Origin: Limosilactobacillus oris DSM 4864
GTDB lineage: Bacteria; Bacillota; Bacilli; Lactobacillales; Lactobacillaceae
NCBI RefSeq assembly: GCF_001434465.1
Contig: NZ_AZGE01000003.1
Span: 32,885 to 96,884, forward strand
Reading direction: 5' to 3'
Length of the DNA: 64,000 nucleotides
This document shows positions 62,290 to 64,000 of the stretch, piece by piece; positions within the stretch are counted from its first letter, which is position 1, and each line of letters begins with the position of its first letter. The position numbers were made by a program, and so were the translations under genes. A model generated the notes under the pieces. That model was not told where the DNA came from and did not search any database. It saw only the letters and a list, made by a program, of their open reading frames with translations.

Positions 62290-62902
62290 TCGAAGAGCAA
62301 TCCTGATTACGCTAGTATGTATTATTAGCGTGTTTAGCGTTGCTCTTTTTATTACGATTAATGTTTCACCATGGTTCATTTCGCATCCTGGATCATTACA
62401 AGTCAGTCGAAATGGGATAAATAGTGATTACCGGCGGCTGCTTGCTTACCTTGAGCTCCCAGGTAGCCGGTTAGTGTTAGAGCAGATGCCGCTCACCGCA
62501 GCGGCACGGGGCCACTTTGCTGATGTGAAACGCTACCTGTTGCTTAATGAGCTGGTTATGGTAGTTAGTACGTCAGCTGCCTGCATACTTTTGCAAAAAG
62601 AAAAACGGCGGCAACAACTTTGGCAGTTGCTGTCACCGTTAGCGTGGGGGATGAGCATATTAGCGGTTATTTTGACAATGATGCTGGTTGACTTTCCTAG
62701 TTTGTTCATTACCAGCCATTACTGGCTCTTTGCTAAGATGGACTGGGTGTTGAATCCGCGGGTGGACCCGATTATTTTACTGATGCCGCTGAGCTTTTTT
62801 ACAGAGCTGTTTATAGTTTGGGTGAGTTTAGTCTTTTTCTTCCTCGCGGTACTCTGGGGATACCTCCACTTCGCCACTGGACTTACCAAATTTCGACTTT
62901 AG
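62270..62902 (+). CDS. TIGR01906-family integral membrane protein
   Basis: A 210-residue membrane protein of the TIGR01906 family, function unknown, usually coupled to the YutF-type phosphatase in lactobacilli and streptococci. It has an N-terminal helix (about 10-32), an extracytoplasmic loop with the typical DYRRLLAYLELP, and helices near 96-112, 123-143 and 175-200. ATG 62270 lies within yutF; TTG 62282 is an alternative. Its last 75 nt overlap the 3' end of dedA on the other strand. Confidence 0.85.
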   Translation: MIGRLTSRRAILITLVCIISVFSVALFITINVSPWFISHPGSLQVSRNGINSDYRRLLAYLELPGSRLVLEQMPLTAAARGHFADVKRYLLLNELVMVVSTSAACILLQKEKRRQQLWQLLSPLAWGMSILAVILTMMLVDFPSLFITSHYWLFAKMDWVLNPRVDPIILLMPLSFFTELFIVWVSLVFFFLAVLWGYLHFATGLTKFRL

Positions 62903-63517
62903 GAAACCGAAAATTGCTGGGAGCAGGGTTACAAAGATAATCCCAAGAATAATTACCGAGAAGTGTTCTTGAACAAACGGCAGGTTTCCAAAGAAGTAGC
63001 CTGAACCACAACAAAGGATTACCCAAGCTAAGCAGCCAATGATGCTGTATGGGATAAAGCGGCGGTATGGGAAGCCAGATCCTGCCGCAGCAAAGGGGGC
63101 AAAGGTTCTAATAATTGGCATGAACCGGGCAAGGATGATTGCGGGCGCACCGTGACGCTCAAAGAAGGCTTCCGATTTTGCTAGACTTTCTTTATTAATC
63201 AGTTTGCCAAAGAGCGAGTGATTAGAAAGAGTCTTGCCGACTTTGTGACCGATTAAGAAGTTCAGTGAGTCACCACCCAGGCAGGCGATTAAGAAAAGCA
63301 GGGCAAAAATCCAGATGTTGAGGTTATAACGGGGGTCAGCAGCAATCGCACTGGCGGCAAACAGCAACGAATCCCCAGGAAGAAACGGCATGATTACCGC
63401 TCCAGTTTCAATGAAGATAATTGCAAACAGGATTAGGTAAGTCCAGTCGCCAAACTGATTTACAATTTGGATGATGTGCGTGTCGATATGTAATATAAAG
63501 TCGATCAGTGTAGTCAA
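62828..63517 (-). CDS. DedA family membrane protein
   Basis: A 229-residue DedA/VTT-domain protein. The family includes undecaprenyl-phosphate and phospholipid translocases. Typical features are FIETGAVIMPFLPGDSLLF (about 35-53), a GGDSLNFLIGHKVG loop (about 80-93), and the FxxxHGAPAIILARFMPIIRTFAPFAAG segment (about 114-142, with the conserved Arg residues). Several helices follow. On the minus strand the start is TTG 63517, 8 nt after AAAGGAGA. It converges with the TIGR01906 gene and overlaps it by 75 nt. Confidence 0.9.
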   Translation of the reverse strand: MTTLIDFILHIDTHIIQIVNQFGDWTYLILFAIIFIETGAVIMPFLPGDSLLFAASAIAADPRYNLNIWIFALLFLIACLGGDSLNFLIGHKVGKTLSNHSLFGKLINKESLAKSEAFFERHGAPAIILARFMPIIRTFAPFAAAGSGFPYRRFIPYSIIGCLAWVILCCGSGYFFGNLPFVQEHFSVIILGIIFVTLLPAIFGFLKSKFGKSSGEVEVSPEYREEEKD

Positions 63518-63788
63518 CGGTATTCTCCTTTTCTTATAGCTAGTTAACAGTGATGAAGTTTAGCAGGAAATCTGCGCCTTGTGAAGATAGCAGGGACAAT
63601 ATTAGGATAAACGTAATAAATCTGAAATGTTTGGGCTTGGCGAATAGTTCGCTATCAGTCCACTTTTAGGCCCTGAGTCCGGTGAAATTGTTGCTAAAAC
63701 TTAGCCGATGTTCCATGATAATGAGCAAACACTAAATGATCGTTCATTATTTAGTGTTTCTGGCTAGTAGTTAAGGTTCAAAATATTG
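63518..63788. other. Gap between dedA and rRNA-type promoters, with an 11-bp hairpin
   Basis: No gene is seen. AAACACTAAAT (63727-63737) and ATTTAGTGTTT (63749-63759) form a perfect 11-bp inverted repeat with an 11-nt loop. It is A/T-rich and may be a transcription barrier ahead of the strong promoters, or an operator. The dedA promoter must lie on the minus strand in 63540-63700, but I cannot fix it. Confidence 0.5.
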
Positions 63789-63817
63789 TTGACAGTAATT
63801 GGTAATTCTTGTATAGT
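63789..63817 (+). promoter_or_regulatory. rRNA-type promoter P1
   Basis: TTGACA (63789-63794) and TATAGT (63812-63817) with 17-nt spacing. Confidence 0.8.
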
Positions 63818-63860
63818 AATTAACGTTGTCAAAGGGAATAAGCAGCTTTGAAAAAAGTCG

Positions 63861-63889
63861 TTGACATCGTTTTGACAGCATGATATATT
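63861..63889 (+). promoter_or_regulatory. rRNA-type promoter P2
   Basis: TTGACA (63861-63866) and TATATT (63884-63889), 17-nt spacing, 72 nt after P1. Confidence 0.85.
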
Positions 63890-63939
63890 ATTTAAGCTAC
63901 TTGTTTGAAAGCTAACAAATAATTACTTGAAATTAGTTG

Positions 63940-63969
63940 TTGACTTGATAATGGTAGTTGTGATAGAAT
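63940..63969 (+). promoter_or_regulatory. rRNA-type promoter P3 and leader hairpin
   Basis: TTGACT (63940-63945) and TAGAAT (63964-63969), 18-nt spacing. A perfect hairpin AAGCTGTC-TGAT-GACAGCTT follows at 63974-63993, as in rRNA operon leaders. Confidence 0.75.
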
Positions 63970-64000
63970 ATAAAAGCTGTCTGATGACAGCTTGGTAGAC

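Noticed and set aside
1..64000. CRISPR array, prophage, insertion sequence or defence island
   Set aside because: No regularly spaced repeats, transposase, integrase, Cas or restriction genes are present; the gene order is conserved housekeeping throughout.

Overview
This window is a chromosomal core-genome segment of a lactic acid bacterium of the Lactobacillaceae, most likely a Limosilactobacillus-type species. The G+C content is close to 50% by eye and the gene order is typical of that family: iscS-thiI; valS-folC-radC-mreBCD; ymfF-ymfH-rodZ-pgsA-cinA-recA-rny; mutS-mutL-ruvA-ruvB; alaS-ireB-ruvX-CvpA-mutS2-trxA; comGA-GG-ytxK-ackA. AUG, GUG and UUG starts with strong GGAGG sites are used throughout. 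The species call is an inference. I see no insertion sequence, prophage, plasmid gene or CRISPR array, and every gene appears intact except the ribokinase cut by the left edge.

Layout. 1-3.4 kb: end of a ribokinase gene, a small membrane protein with a CPBP protease, a ComX/SigH-type sigma factor, an unidentified structured RNA transcript with its own promoter and terminator, and tRNA-Leu(CAG). 3.4-12.9 kb: K+ channel, iscS-thiI, T-box-controlled valS, folC, radC, mreB. 13-17.2 kb: mreC-mreD, then a histidine-type T-box leader with two successive T-box/terminator units in front of an amino-acid ABC transporter. 17.2-26 kb: ymfF, ymfH, rodZ, pgsA, cinA, a LexA-boxed recA, and rny. 26-33.6 kb: mutS, mutL, ruvA, ruvB, and a catalytically degenerate tRNA-guanine transglycosylase homologue in the place where tgt normally sits. 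33.7-38 kb: yajC, gnd, nrnA, a DEAD-box helicase. 38-45.5 kb: T-box-controlled alaS, ireB, ruvX, a DUF1292 protein, a CvpA protein, mutS2, trxA. 45.5-54 kb: yslB (minus), murI-rdgB-phosphoesterase-cbpB, a HAD phosphatase and an MscS channel (minus), two small envelope proteins, ccpA with an unknown membrane protein, and yebC. 54.3-60.2 kb: complete comG operon, ytxK, ackA. 60.3-63.5 kb: phosphoesterase, yutD, yutF, a TIGR01906 protein, and convergent dedA. 63.7-64.0 kb: three stacked strong promoters and a leader hairpin that look like the front of an rRNA operon starting just past the right edge.

Taken together the genes serve DNA repair and recombination (radC, recA, mutS, mutL, ruvAB, ruvX, mutS2), tRNA charging and modification (valS, alaS, iscS-thiI, a TGT relic or paralogue), cell shape and envelope (mreBCD, rodZ, pgsA, murI), RNA decay (rny, nrnA, helicase), and DNA uptake (sigma factor, comG operon, cinA). 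The items most worth a second look are the degenerate TGT, the unidentified RNA at 2.75-3.04 kb, and the double-terminator histidine T-box.
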